The position numbers and the translations under genes are program-made. DNA of 5,693 bases, taken from NCBI GenBank assembly GCA_903871865.1, contig CAIQIL010000667.1:1-5693 (forward strand). Reading direction: 5' to 3'. Source of the DNA: an uncultured Burkholderiales bacterium (GTDB lineage Bacteria; Pseudomonadota; Gammaproteobacteria; Burkholderiales; Burkholderiaceae_C). Below the pieces are notes generated by a model. That model was not told the DNA's origin and did no database searches. It saw only the letters and a list, made by a program, of their open reading frames with translations. This document shows positions 1-5,437 of the stretch, one piece after another; the stretch's first letter is position 1; the number at the start of each line of letters is the position of its first letter.

Positions 1-155
1 ATCAGCGAGACCAGGCACAGCGGCACCTCCAGCACCTCGGCGGCCAGGGCGGTCACGCGGTCGAGGTCGGTGTCTTGGCCAGCGTCCAGCAGGTCGAGGT
101 CCTGCAGGACCGCCAGTCTGATGTCTTCATCCCTGGGCAGGGGGGCGGCGGGCAT
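1..155 (-). CDS. GAF-domain sensor/signalling protein, N-terminal fragment
   Basis: Reading leftward from the ATG at 155-153, 51 codons stay open to the window edge, so only the N-terminus is present. The peptide has the typical opening of bacterial GAF-domain proteins: an acidic start (DEDIRLAVLQDLDLLD, residues 9-24), then a helix (TDLDRVTALAAEVLEVP, 29-45) and the first strand (LCLVSL, 46-51). In this family that strand normally continues into a conserved stretch of the ligand-binding fold. A GGAG ribosome site (minus strand, 168-165) sits 9 bases before the ATG, and an in-frame stop lies close upstream, which fixes the start. GAF domains bind small ligands or cofactors and usually control an attached output domain such as GGDEF, EAL or histidine kinase. 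The output domain lies outside the window, so the function stays open. The gene is separated from the acyl-CoA synthetase by a terminator and must have its own promoter in 156-306; I saw no convincing one. Confidence 0.72.
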   Translation of the reverse strand, partial: MPAAPLPRDEDIRLAVLQDLDLLDAGQDTDLDRVTALAAEVLEVPLCLVSL

Positions 156-306
156 GCAGAGGGGCTCCGAAAAGGTAAACGCATGTTACAAGTCGCCGCG
201 TGGCCTTTGCATGACCATCCTGGGAATTTTTGAGGGGCTGTTTTCGCGCGGCGTGAAGCGATTTCAGCCTGTGAACAAATGCACTTTTTCGTGGGGTCCA
301 CGCATC

Positions 307-341
307 AAAAAAGGCGCGCCAGCCTGGGCCGTGCGCGCCTT
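307..341 (-). terminator. Intrinsic terminator of the acyl-CoA synthetase gene
   Basis: Read on the minus strand, AAGGCGCGC (341-333) pairs perfectly with GCGCGCCTT (319-311) around a 13-base loop. A run of six T (312-307) follows, overlapping the last two stem bases. It begins 22 bases after the stop codon of the synthetase gene, which is the position expected for a Rho-independent terminator of that leftward transcript. It also insulates the downstream GAF-domain gene. Confidence 0.9.
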
Positions 342-362
342 GTCGCATCGTGGGAGCAGGCC

Positions 363-2027
363 TCACACGTTGATGGCCGAGGCCGAGCCGGCCTGCTTGC
401 GCAGCTCGAACTTCTGGATCTTGCCGGTGGAGGTTTTCGGCAGCTCGCCGAACACCACCGCGCGCGGGATCTTGAAGCCGGCCAGGTGGGCGCGGCAGTG
501 CGCCACGATGTCTTCGGCCGTGACTTGGGCACCGGCTTTCAGCTCGATGAAGGCGCAAGGCGTTTCGCCCCATTTCTCGTCGGGCTTGGCGACCACGGCG
601 GCGGCCATCACGGCGGGGTGGCGGTAGAGCACGTCCTCCACCTCGATGGACGAGATGTTCTCGCCGCCCGAGATGATGATGTCCTTGCTGCGGTCCTTGA
701 TCTTGACGTAGCCGTCGGGGTACATCACGGCCAGGTCGCCGGTGTGGAACCAGCCGCCGGCGAAGGCCTCTTGCGTGGCCTTGGGGTTCTTCAGGTAACC
801 CTTCATCGTGATGTTGCCGCGGAACATGATCTCGCCCATGGTCTCGCCATCGGCGGGCACGGGCTGCATGGTGATGGCGTCCATCACGGCGATGCCGCGC
901 TGCAGGTGGTAGCTCACGCCCTGGCGCGCGTTCAGGCGGGCGCGCTCGCCCACGTCCAGCGCGTCCCACTCGGCGTGCTTGACGCAGACCGCGGCGGGGC
1001 CGTAGATCTCGGTCAGGCCATAGACGTGGGTGAGGTCGAAGCCCATCTGCTCCATGCCCTCGATCATGGCGGCGGGCGGTGCGGCGCCGGCGACCATGGC
1101 CTTCACTTGCTGGGTGATGCCCTGCTTCAGTTCGGCCGGCGCCGCCACCATGGCCGCGTGCACGATGGGCGCGCCACAGTAGTGGGTCACGCCATGCGCA
1201 CGGATGGCATCGAAGATGGACTTCGGATCCACGCGCCGCAGGCAGACGTTGACGCCCGCGCGGGCCGCCACCGTCCAGGGGAAGCACCAGCCATTGCAAT
1301 GGAACATGGGCAGCGTCCACAGGTAGGTGGCGTGCTTGGGCATGTCCCATTCCAGGATGTTGGAGATGGCGTTGGAGGCCGCGCCACGGTGGTGGTAGAC
1401 CACGCCCTTGGGGTTGCCGGTGGTGCCCGAGGTGTAGTTCAGGCTGATGGCGTCCCACTCGTCTGCGGGCAGCTGCCAGTCGAAGTGGGCATCGCCCTCG
1501 GCCACGAACTGCTCGTAGCTCAGGCTGCCGATGGGCTTGAGCTTGCCGGTGAAGAGCGCGTCTTCGGTGTCGATCACCAGCACCTCGCGCTGGTTCTCGC
1601 GCAGCGCCAGGGCCTGGGCCATCACGCCGCTGAACTCGGGGTCCACGATGACGACCTTGGCCTCGCCGTGGTCCAGCATGAAGGCGATGGCTTCGGGGTC
1701 CAGGCGGGTGTTGAGCGTGTTGAGCACCGCGCCGGCCATGGGGATGCCGAAGTGGGCTTCGACCATGGGCGGCGTGTTGGGCAGCATCACGGCGACCGTG
1801 TCGCCCAGGCCGATGCCGCGGCGCTGCAGGGCACTGGCCAGCTGGCGGCAGCGGGCGTAGGTCTGCGCCCAGGTTTGGCGCAGTTCGCCATGGACGATCG
1901 CGGTGCGCTGGGGGTAGACCAGCGCGGTGCGTTCGATGAAGGACAGCGGGGTGATGGGCGCGAAATTCGCGGGCGTCTTGGGCAGGTCTTGCGCGTAGAT
2001 GTGGCTGGCGTGGTGCTGGGCGGACAT
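363..2027 (-). CDS. AMP-forming acyl-CoA synthetase (fatty/aryl acid-CoA ligase family)
   Basis: This 554-residue protein of the ANL (adenylate-forming) superfamily activates a carboxylic acid with ATP to an acyl-AMP and then transfers it to CoA, in the cytoplasm. The full set of family motifs is visible: the phosphate-binding loop YTSGTTGNPKG (198-208), the YGLTE motif (336-340), GWFHTGD with the ribose-binding aspartate (425-431), the hinge region KDRSKD (444-449) and the C-terminal catalytic lysine K536 in PKTSTGKIQK (530-539). No key residue is missing and the length is normal. The ATG is supported by GGAG (minus strand, 2040-2037) 9 bases upstream. The sequence resembles the medium-chain acyl-CoA, AlkK-like and methylmercaptopropionate-CoA ligase (DmdB) branch. 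The acid it uses cannot be read from motifs; fatty, branched or aromatic acids are all possible. It lies 78 bases downstream of a co-directional methyltransferase gene and ends in a strong terminator. Confidence 0.95.
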   Translation of the reverse strand: MSAQHHASHIYAQDLPKTPANFAPITPLSFIERTALVYPQRTAIVHGELRQTWAQTYARCRQLASALQRRGIGLGDTVAVMLPNTPPMVEAHFGIPMAGAVLNTLNTRLDPEAIAFMLDHGEAKVVIVDPEFSGVMAQALALRENQREVLVIDTEDALFTGKLKPIGSLSYEQFVAEGDAHFDWQLPADEWDAISLNYTSGTTGNPKGVVYHHRGAASNAISNILEWDMPKHATYLWTLPMFHCNGWCFPWTVAARAGVNVCLRRVDPKSIFDAIRAHGVTHYCGAPIVHAAMVAAPAELKQGITQQVKAMVAGAAPPAAMIEGMEQMGFDLTHVYGLTEIYGPAAVCVKHAEWDALDVGERARLNARQGVSYHLQRGIAVMDAITMQPVPADGETMGEIMFRGNITMKGYLKNPKATQEAFAGGWFHTGDLAVMYPDGYVKIKDRSKDIIISGGENISSIEVEDVLYRHPAVMAAAVVAKPDEKWGETPCAFIELKAGAQVTAEDIVAHCRAHLAGFKIPRAVVFGELPKTSTGKIQKFELRKQAGSASAINV

Positions 2028-2050
2028 GGGTGGGTTCTCCGGATGAAACG

Positions 2051-2067
2051 CGTTCCTTGTGGGAACG
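2051..2067. repeat. Inverted repeat CGTTCC-N5-GGAACG upstream of the acyl-CoA synthetase gene
   Basis: CGTTCC (2051-2056) and GGAACG (2062-2067) are perfect 6-base inverted arms around TTGTG. The element starts 24 bases upstream of the synthetase ATG, just before its ribosome site. It could be a transcription-factor operator or an RNA hairpin near the 5' end of the message. It has no T-run, so it is not a terminator. Confidence 0.5.
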
Positions 2068-2079
2068 ACGGCATCCTGC

Positions 2080-2096
2080 CCCAGGGAAACCCTGGG
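2080..2096. repeat. Inverted repeat CCCAGGG-AAA-CCCTGGG in the methyltransferase/synthetase gap
   Basis: Seven-base perfect arms (2080-2086 and 2090-2096) flank a 3-base spacer. On the minus-strand transcript it forms a tight hairpin ending 10 bases after the methyltransferase stop codon. No T-run follows on either strand, so it is at best a weak or Rho-assisted 3' end, an RNA-stabilising hairpin, or an operator. It lies next to a second inverted repeat at 2051-2067. Confidence 0.5.
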
Positions 2097-2105
2097 TGCA
2101 TCGGG

Positions 2106-2945
2106 TCATTCCCCTGGAGCGGCCACCCTTTGCGCACGCGCCTTGCGCGCGATCAAGGCCATGGAGTCCAGCGTGGTGTCGTCCACGATGTGCTGGCCCG
2201 CGCAGTCGTAGGCCGCAGCGTGGGCGTCGAAGCCCGCGTCCTGCAACTGGCGCCGCTGCTGCGCCAGGGTGATGTAGTACAGCATCACGCCGTGGTTGTG
2301 GCACTTGTCGTTGATCACCGCGTAGTCGGGTGTGTGGACCTCGTGGCGGAGGTGCCGCAGGCGCTGCACCACGCTGATCGCCGTGTCCCTCAGGTGCCGG
2401 GCGCTGCGCACGAGCAGGCGCGCCGGGTTGAGCGAGGCCTCGAACTCGGGGAAGCAAAAGCCGGCGCGGGCCTCGGGGCTGTTGCGGTTGTAGGTGGTGA
2501 ACAGGAAGATGCCCTGCGGCTTCAGCACGCGGTGGACCTCCCGCATGATGGCCAGCCGGTCGCTGTGCCCGACCATGCTGATGCCGTTGCAGCTGAAGAC
2601 GGCCAGGTCGATGGACGCGTCCGGGATGCCCGTCATGTGGCGCGCATCGGCATGCGCGAAGCGCACATCGGGGTAGCGGGCCTGGCTGGCCGCGACCATC
2701 TCCGGGCTGTAATCGATGCCCAGGTAGTCGGTGCTGAGCTCCCGCAGTGCGGTGACGGTGCGCCCGCCGCCCACGCCGATGTCGAGGATGGCGCCGCCGC
2801 GGGCGTCCGCCTGGATGGCGTCCAGCGCGGCCCGCTCATGGGGCAAGAGTTCGTCGGGGCGGGTGGTGGCTGGGCGGGCGTACTGCGCCACCACCGCCGC
2901 AGAGCGCATGGTTCGCAGGTTGATGCGGTCGATGTCGTGGTACAT
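2106..2945 (-). CDS. Class I SAM-dependent methyltransferase
   Basis: This 279-residue soluble protein has a Rossmann-fold methyltransferase domain. The SAM-binding motif I is ILDIGVGGGRT (53-63). The second strand, LGIDYS (75-80), ends with D77 positioned to bind the SAM ribose. FAHADA (96-101) matches the adenine-contacting acidic loop, DLAVFSCN (113-120) is motif IV-like, and VLKPQGIFLF (140-149) is the late strand. About 130 C-terminal residues (HNHG at 216-219, YYITLAQQRRQLQDAGF at 223-239) probably hold the substrate cap; the YYxxxxxQ...L..AGF pattern is common in small-molecule methyltransferases of the Methyltransf_11/25 type. The substrate is unknown. The ATG at 2945 has no good Shine-Dalgarno site. 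An internal ATG at residue 13 would still leave the whole domain intact, so the start is less certain than the gene. It lies between the S4-domain gene (96-base gap) and the acyl-CoA synthetase gene (78-base gap), all leftward. Confidence 0.88.
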   Translation of the reverse strand: MYHDIDRINLRTMRSAAVVAQYARPATTRPDELLPHERAALDAIQADARGGAILDIGVGGGRTVTALRELSTDYLGIDYSPEMVAASQARYPDVRFAHADARHMTGIPDASIDLAVFSCNGISMVGHSDRLAIMREVHRVLKPQGIFLFTTYNRNSPEARAGFCFPEFEASLNPARLLVRSARHLRDTAISVVQRLRHLRHEVHTPDYAVINDKCHNHGVMLYYITLAQQRRQLQDAGFDAHAAAYDCAGQHIVDDTTLDSMALIARKARAQRVAAPGE

Positions 2946-2976
2946 CCGTGAACGGTAGCGGGAGACGGGGGCGGGT

Positions 2977-2993
2977 GCCTGCCGCGGGCAGGC
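2977..2993. repeat. GC-rich hairpin between the S4-domain and methyltransferase genes
   Basis: GCCTGCC (2977-2983) and GGCAGGC (2987-2993) are perfect 7-base arms with a 3-base loop. The element lies in the 96-base gap after the S4-domain gene and 31 bases before the methyltransferase ATG. No T-run follows on the minus strand, so it is not a canonical terminator, although it could mark a Rho-dependent or processed RNA end. Confidence 0.45.
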
Positions 2994-3041
2994 GGTGATG
3001 CCGGGTTCGCGTGAACATTTGGCACGCGCCGTGGCCGTGCG

Positions 3042-3281
3042 TCAGTCGGCCGGTGCCTCGGCGACCACATGGATGCGCGCACCCGCCATGGCCACCACCT
3101 GGCCGGCGCGGATTTTGGCCGTCTTGCGCAGCTCCTGCTGGCCGTCCACCTGCACCAGGCCGTCGGCCACCATGAGCTTGGCCTGCCCGCCGCTGTTGGC
3201 CAGGGCGCAGGCCTTGAGCAGGCGGTCCAGGGTGATGAAGTCGCCGCGCAGGGGGAAAGTGATCTGTTGGAGTCGGGTCAT
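3042..3281 (-). CDS. S4-domain RNA-binding protein, YbcJ/RlbA type
   Basis: This 79-residue protein is essentially one S4 RNA-binding domain. The diagnostic run is FITLDRLLKACALANSGGQAK (residues 15-35), followed by a VADGLVQVDGQ loop (38-48), LRKTAKI (51-57) and RAGQVVAMAG (58-67). The pattern GGQAK-x6-G-x-V-x-VDG-x-x-E-x-RK-x-x-K-I-x-x-GQ-x-V matches E. coli YbcJ and Bacillus YaaA/RlbA-like proteins, which are of similar size. The fold binds structured RNA; the family is linked to ribosome function, but the cellular role is poorly defined. The frame stays open far upstream, antisense to the neighbouring gene. I chose the ATG at 3281-3279 because the conserved domain begins shortly after it and the upstream residues are low-complexity antisense translation. 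There is no evident Shine-Dalgarno site (the bases before the ATG are pyrimidine-rich). It is divergent from the lysine-rich protein gene. Confidence 0.88.
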   Translation of the reverse strand: MTRLQQITFPLRGDFITLDRLLKACALANSGGQAKLMVADGLVQVDGQQELRKTAKIRAGQVVAMAGARIHVVAEAPAD

Positions 3282-3363
3282 GGAGGGGAGGCTGGGAGGC
3301 ACGCAAAGCGCACCAAGGGAAAACCGCGGCGCATGGCGACTGGGAAGGATGTCACGGAACATG

Positions 3364-3381
3364 CACAATCCCGCCATTGTG
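3364..3381. promoter_or_regulatory. Perfect inverted repeat CACAAT-N6-ATTGTG in the divergent intergenic region
   Basis: CACAAT (3364-3369) and ATTGTG (3376-3381) are exact 6-base inverted arms separated by CCCGCC. The element lies 18 bases before the ATG of the lysine-rich protein and 82 bases before the S4 gene start. Because of the symmetry, each strand reads CACAAT, which resembles a -10 hexamer (a rightward start near 3376 would leave a leader of about 24 bases). It could therefore be an operator, a -10 element, or both. The rightward -35 position is poor (TGGGAA, 3341-3346), so promoter assignment is tentative. Confidence 0.4.
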
Positions 3382-3399
3382 GCGTTGGCTGTGCTCAGA

Positions 3400-3816
3400 A
3401 TGAAAAAGACCGATCTCGTGAAGAACCTGGCGAAAAAGATCCAGGGCAAGATGCAAACAGCGGGCGTGCCCGGCCGCTTTGGCGAAGGCGCGGCCAAGCT
3501 GCCCGACCGCCGCGAGCAGCGCAAGCTCGACCAGGCCGCCGGCCTGCTGCCTTTTGCCGTGAAGCTGCACGGTGACCTCGTCAAGCAGTTGCAGGCCCTG
3601 GCCGAAGCCGGCGACGGCAATTTGAACACCCTGGTGGACCGCCTGCTGCGCGCCGGCCTGGTCGCCGAGCCGGTGGTGGCCACCCAGGTTGCCGCAGAAA
3701 AGGTGCCTGCCGCGAAGGCCCCCGCCAAGAAAGCCCCTGCCAAGAAGGCTGCGGCCAAGGAAGCGCCGGCCAAGAAAGCCCCAGCCAAGAAAGCAGCCGC
3801 CAAGGCCGCCCGCTGA
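3400..3816 (+). CDS. Small basic protein: ribbon-helix-helix-like core with histone H1-like Lys/Ala tail
   Basis: The protein has 138 residues in three parts. A basic N-terminus (MKKTDLVKNLAKKIQGKM, 1-18) is followed by a linker rich in charge (RREQRKLDQ, 37-45). Residues 50-87 read as strand-helix-helix: FAVKLHGDL, then VKQLQALAEAG, a GDGN turn, then LNTLVDRLLRAGL, as in ribbon-helix-helix DNA-binding proteins. The C-terminus (101-138) is almost wholly Lys, Ala and Pro in KAPAK/KAAAK pentads, like the tails of histone H1, bacterial HctB/AlgP-type and PhaF-like proteins. I infer a cytoplasmic DNA-binding or nucleoid-associated role. A phasin-like role is less likely because the core is short. 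The start is ambiguous: ATG 3400 gives the natural basic N-terminus but no clear ribosome site. An in-frame ATG at 3361 has GGAAGGA 11 bases upstream but would add a hydrophobic 13-residue leader and place the inverted repeat inside the coding region. The gene is divergent from the S4 gene and 53 bases upstream of the aldehyde dehydrogenase gene, with which it may be co-transcribed. Confidence 0.8.
   Translation: MKKTDLVKNLAKKIQGKMQTAGVPGRFGEGAAKLPDRREQRKLDQAAGLLPFAVKLHGDLVKQLQALAEAGDGNLNTLVDRLLRAGLVAEPVVATQVAAEKVPAAKAPAKKAPAKKAAAKEAPAKKAPAKKAAAKAAR
3715..3804 (+). repeat. Six tandem 15-base units encoding KAPAK/KAAAK pentads
   Basis: Six consecutive codon-aligned 15-base units encode KAPAK, KAPAK, KAAAK, EAPAK, KAPAK, KAAAK (residues 106-135 of the basic protein). 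The order shows a 45-base higher repeat: a block of three units, then the same block with only the first Lys changed to Glu. The DNA copies differ at many third positions, so the array is not freshly expanded. Such tracts can gain or lose units by slippage without shifting the frame. Confidence 0.85.
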
Positions 3817-3819
3817 CCT

Positions 3820-3855
3820 GATCGCCGAGCAGATCACCGAGCCGATCACCCCGAC
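3820..3855. repeat. Three imperfect 12-base direct repeats between two genes
   Basis: GATCGCCGAGCA (3820-3831), GATCACCGAGCC (3832-3843) and GATCACCCCGAC (3844-3855) lie head to tail. The first two match at 10 of 12 bases, the second and third at 9 of 12. They fill most of the short gap between the stop of the lysine-rich protein gene and the ribosome site of the aldehyde dehydrogenase gene. Function is unknown; they could be a binding array or the decayed end of an older reading frame. Confidence 0.5.
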
Positions 3856-3859
3856 CGAT

Positions 3860-3864
3860 GGAGA
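3860..3864 (+). promoter_or_regulatory. Ribosome binding site that decides the aldehyde dehydrogenase start
   Basis: GGAGA lies 5 bases before the ATG at 3870. The alternative in-frame ATG at 3858 overlaps this site and has no purine-rich element of its own, so 3870 is preferred. Confidence 0.7.
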
Positions 3865-3869
3865 CCGAC

Positions 3870-5342
3870 ATGAACCGACCCATGATGCACCTGGTGGACC
3901 CGCAGACCGGCGAGTCCAATCCCGCCGACATCCGTCGCGTCTTTGACTCGCAAGAGGCCACGGCGATCGCCTGGCGCGAGTCCACCATCGCCGAGCGCAT
4001 CGCGCGCCTGAAGAAGCTGCGCGAGGCCATGATGGCCCGCCGCGAGGACTTCTACGCCGCCTTCCAGAAGGACTACCGCAAGCCCTCGGCCGAGGTCGAG
4101 GCCACCGAGTTCATGCCGGTGCTCGACGAGATCCGCCACGCCATCGGCAGCCTGAAGAAATGGGCGAGCCCGAAGCGCGTGTGGCCGACCATGGCCACGG
4201 CCTTCACGCAAAGCTGGATCGAGGTCCAGCCGCGTGGCCGCGTGCTCATCGTCGCGCCCTGGAACTTCCCGCTCAACCTGTGCTTCGGCCCGCTGGTGTC
4301 GGCCCTGGCCGCCGGCAACACCGTCATCCTCAAGCCCTCGGAGATGACGCCCGCCGTCAGCACCGTGATGGCCGAGGTGATCGCCAGCATCTTTGCGCCC
4401 AACGAAGTGGCCCTGTTCGAAGGCGCGCTGCCGACCTCGCAGGTGCTGCTCGACCTGCCCTTCGACCACATCTTCTTCACCGGCTCGCCCGCCGTGGGCA
4501 AGGTGGTGATGGCCGCGGCCGCCAAGCACCTCACCAGCGTCACGCTGGAGCTGGGCGGCAAGTCGCCGGTCATCGTCGATGAAACCGCCGACCTCAAGCT
4601 GGCCGCCGAAACGCTGATGTGGGGCAAGCTGGCCAACTGCGGCCAGATCTGCGTGGCGCCCGACCACGTCTTCGTGCACGAGTCGGTGAAAGACCGCTTC
4701 GTGCAGGCCTGCCGCGCCGTCATCGCCACCCGCTACGGCGCCACGCCCGAGGCGCAGCGCAGCAGTCCGCACTTCGCGCGCATCATCAACCAGCGCCACA
4801 CCCAGCGCATCGCCGGCCTGCTGAGCGACGCGCAAACCCGTGGCGCCAAGGTGCTGCTGGGCGGCGATGTGGACCTGGCGCAGTGCTACATCGCGCCCAC
4901 GTTGCTGGAGCAGGTGCCCGCCGAGGCCAGCATCATGTCGGAGGAAATCTTCGGCCCGGTGCTGCCCGTCATCACCTACCGCGATGTCGATGAGGTGGTG
5001 CGCGAGATCAACGCCAACCCCAAGCCGCTGGCGCTGTACCTGTTCAGCACCAACAAGGCGCGCACCCGCCGCCTCATCGAGCAGACCAGCTCGGGCGGCG
5101 TGGCCATCAACCACTGCGTGCTGCACTACGCCCACGGCAACCTGCCCTTCGGCGGCGTGAACAACTCCGGCATCGGCAGCGCCCACGGCGAGTACGGCTT
5201 CAAGGCTTTCTCGCACGAGCGTGCGGTGCTGAAGTCCGGGCCGGTGCTGATGGCCAAGCTCTTCTTCCCGCCGTACACGGGCTTCAAGCAAAAGATCATC
5301 CGCTGGACGGTGGACTCGCTCAAGCTGCCTTCGCTGTTCTGA
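3870..5342 (+). CDS. NAD(P)-dependent aldehyde dehydrogenase, ALDH3 / coniferyl-aldehyde dehydrogenase type
   Basis: This 490-residue enzyme oxidises an aldehyde to the acid with NAD(P)+. All the landmarks are present: PWNFPL (130-135), KPSE with the cofactor-binding lysine (K155), FTGSPAVGK (203-211), the general base E227 in LELGGKSP, the catalytic nucleophile C261 in NCGQICVAPD, EEIFGPV (358-364) and PFGGVNNSG (426-434). The spacing of 34 residues from Glu to Cys, the GQxCVAPD wording around the cysteine and the length below 500 residues point to the ALDH3 class (fatty, aromatic and coniferyl aldehyde dehydrogenases) rather than the betaine or succinate semialdehyde classes. The C-terminal tail (FFPPYTGFKQKIIRWTVDSLKLPSLF) is typical of the bacterial members. 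The exact aldehyde is not readable; long-chain aliphatic or phenylpropanoid aldehydes are likely. It may be co-transcribed with the basic-protein gene upstream and is followed by an intrinsic terminator. An in-frame ATG at 3858 would add four residues. Confidence 0.95.
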   Translation: MNRPMMHLVDPQTGESNPADIRRVFDSQEATAIAWRESTIAERIARLKKLREAMMARREDFYAAFQKDYRKPSAEVEATEFMPVLDEIRHAIGSLKKWASPKRVWPTMATAFTQSWIEVQPRGRVLIVAPWNFPLNLCFGPLVSALAAGNTVILKPSEMTPAVSTVMAEVIASIFAPNEVALFEGALPTSQVLLDLPFDHIFFTGSPAVGKVVMAAAAKHLTSVTLELGGKSPVIVDETADLKLAAETLMWGKLANCGQICVAPDHVFVHESVKDRFVQACRAVIATRYGATPEAQRSSPHFARIINQRHTQRIAGLLSDAQTRGAKVLLGGDVDLAQCYIAPTLLEQVPAEASIMSEEIFGPVLPVITYRDVDEVVREINANPKPLALYLFSTNKARTRRLIEQTSSGGVAINHCVLHYAHGNLPFGGVNNSGIGSAHGEYGFKAFSHERAVLKSGPVLMAKLFFPPYTGFKQKIIRWTVDSLKLPSLF

Positions 5343-5398
5343 GCGGCCTGAGCACTGTCCTGGGCTTGACCCATAATCCGGGGCCATCCAAGGGCCAC

Positions 5399-5423
5399 AG
5401 CCCGCCACCCTGGCGGGCTTTTT
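5399..5423 (+). terminator. Intrinsic terminator between the aldehyde dehydrogenase gene and livH
   Basis: AGCCCGCCA (5399-5407) pairs perfectly with TGGCGGGCT (5411-5419) around a CCC loop, followed by a T-run (5419-5423). It begins 57 bases after the aldehyde dehydrogenase stop and ends 14 bases before the livH start codon. It would end the upstream transcript, but its closeness to livH also makes it a possible attenuator of livH. Confidence 0.88.
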
Positions 5424-5437
5424 GCTTCTGAGAATCC

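Noticed and set aside
156..306. Search for a promoter of the GAF-domain gene.
   Set aside because: Only poor matches were seen on the minus strand (such as TAACAT around 185-190 with no matching -35), not enough to annotate.
127..2457. A long leftward open frame overlapping the synthetase and methyltransferase genes in another frame.
   Set aside because: Its product is Arg/Pro/His-rich and low in complexity, while the overlapping frames encode intact conserved enzymes.
279..2951. A rightward open frame of about 890 codons lying antisense to the synthetase and methyltransferase genes.
   Set aside because: It is the mirror of two genes with complete family motifs. Its translation is dominated by repeated H, G, V, D and A with no recognisable domain, the usual result of GC-rich third positions.
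2977..2993. GC-rich hairpin considered as a terminator for the S4-domain gene.
   Set aside because: No T-run follows on the minus strand; it is kept only as a hairpin of unknown role.
3282..3803. A long N-terminal extension of the S4-domain protein (total 253 residues).
   Set aside because: The extension is antisense to the Lys/Ala repeat gene and reads as AFLAGAFLAG-like repeats. The conserved domain begins just after the ATG at 3281, and the family is normally 70-80 residues.
5366..5377. TTGACC next to CATAAT read as a -35/-10 promoter pair.
   Set aside because: The two hexamers abut with no 16-18 base spacer, so they cannot serve as one promoter. CATAAT alone remains a weak -10 candidate.
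3846..5408. A leftward open frame of about 520 codons antisense to the aldehyde dehydrogenase gene.
   Set aside because: The sense frame has every ALDH catalytic motif; the antisense product is His/Gly/Val-rich with no domain.
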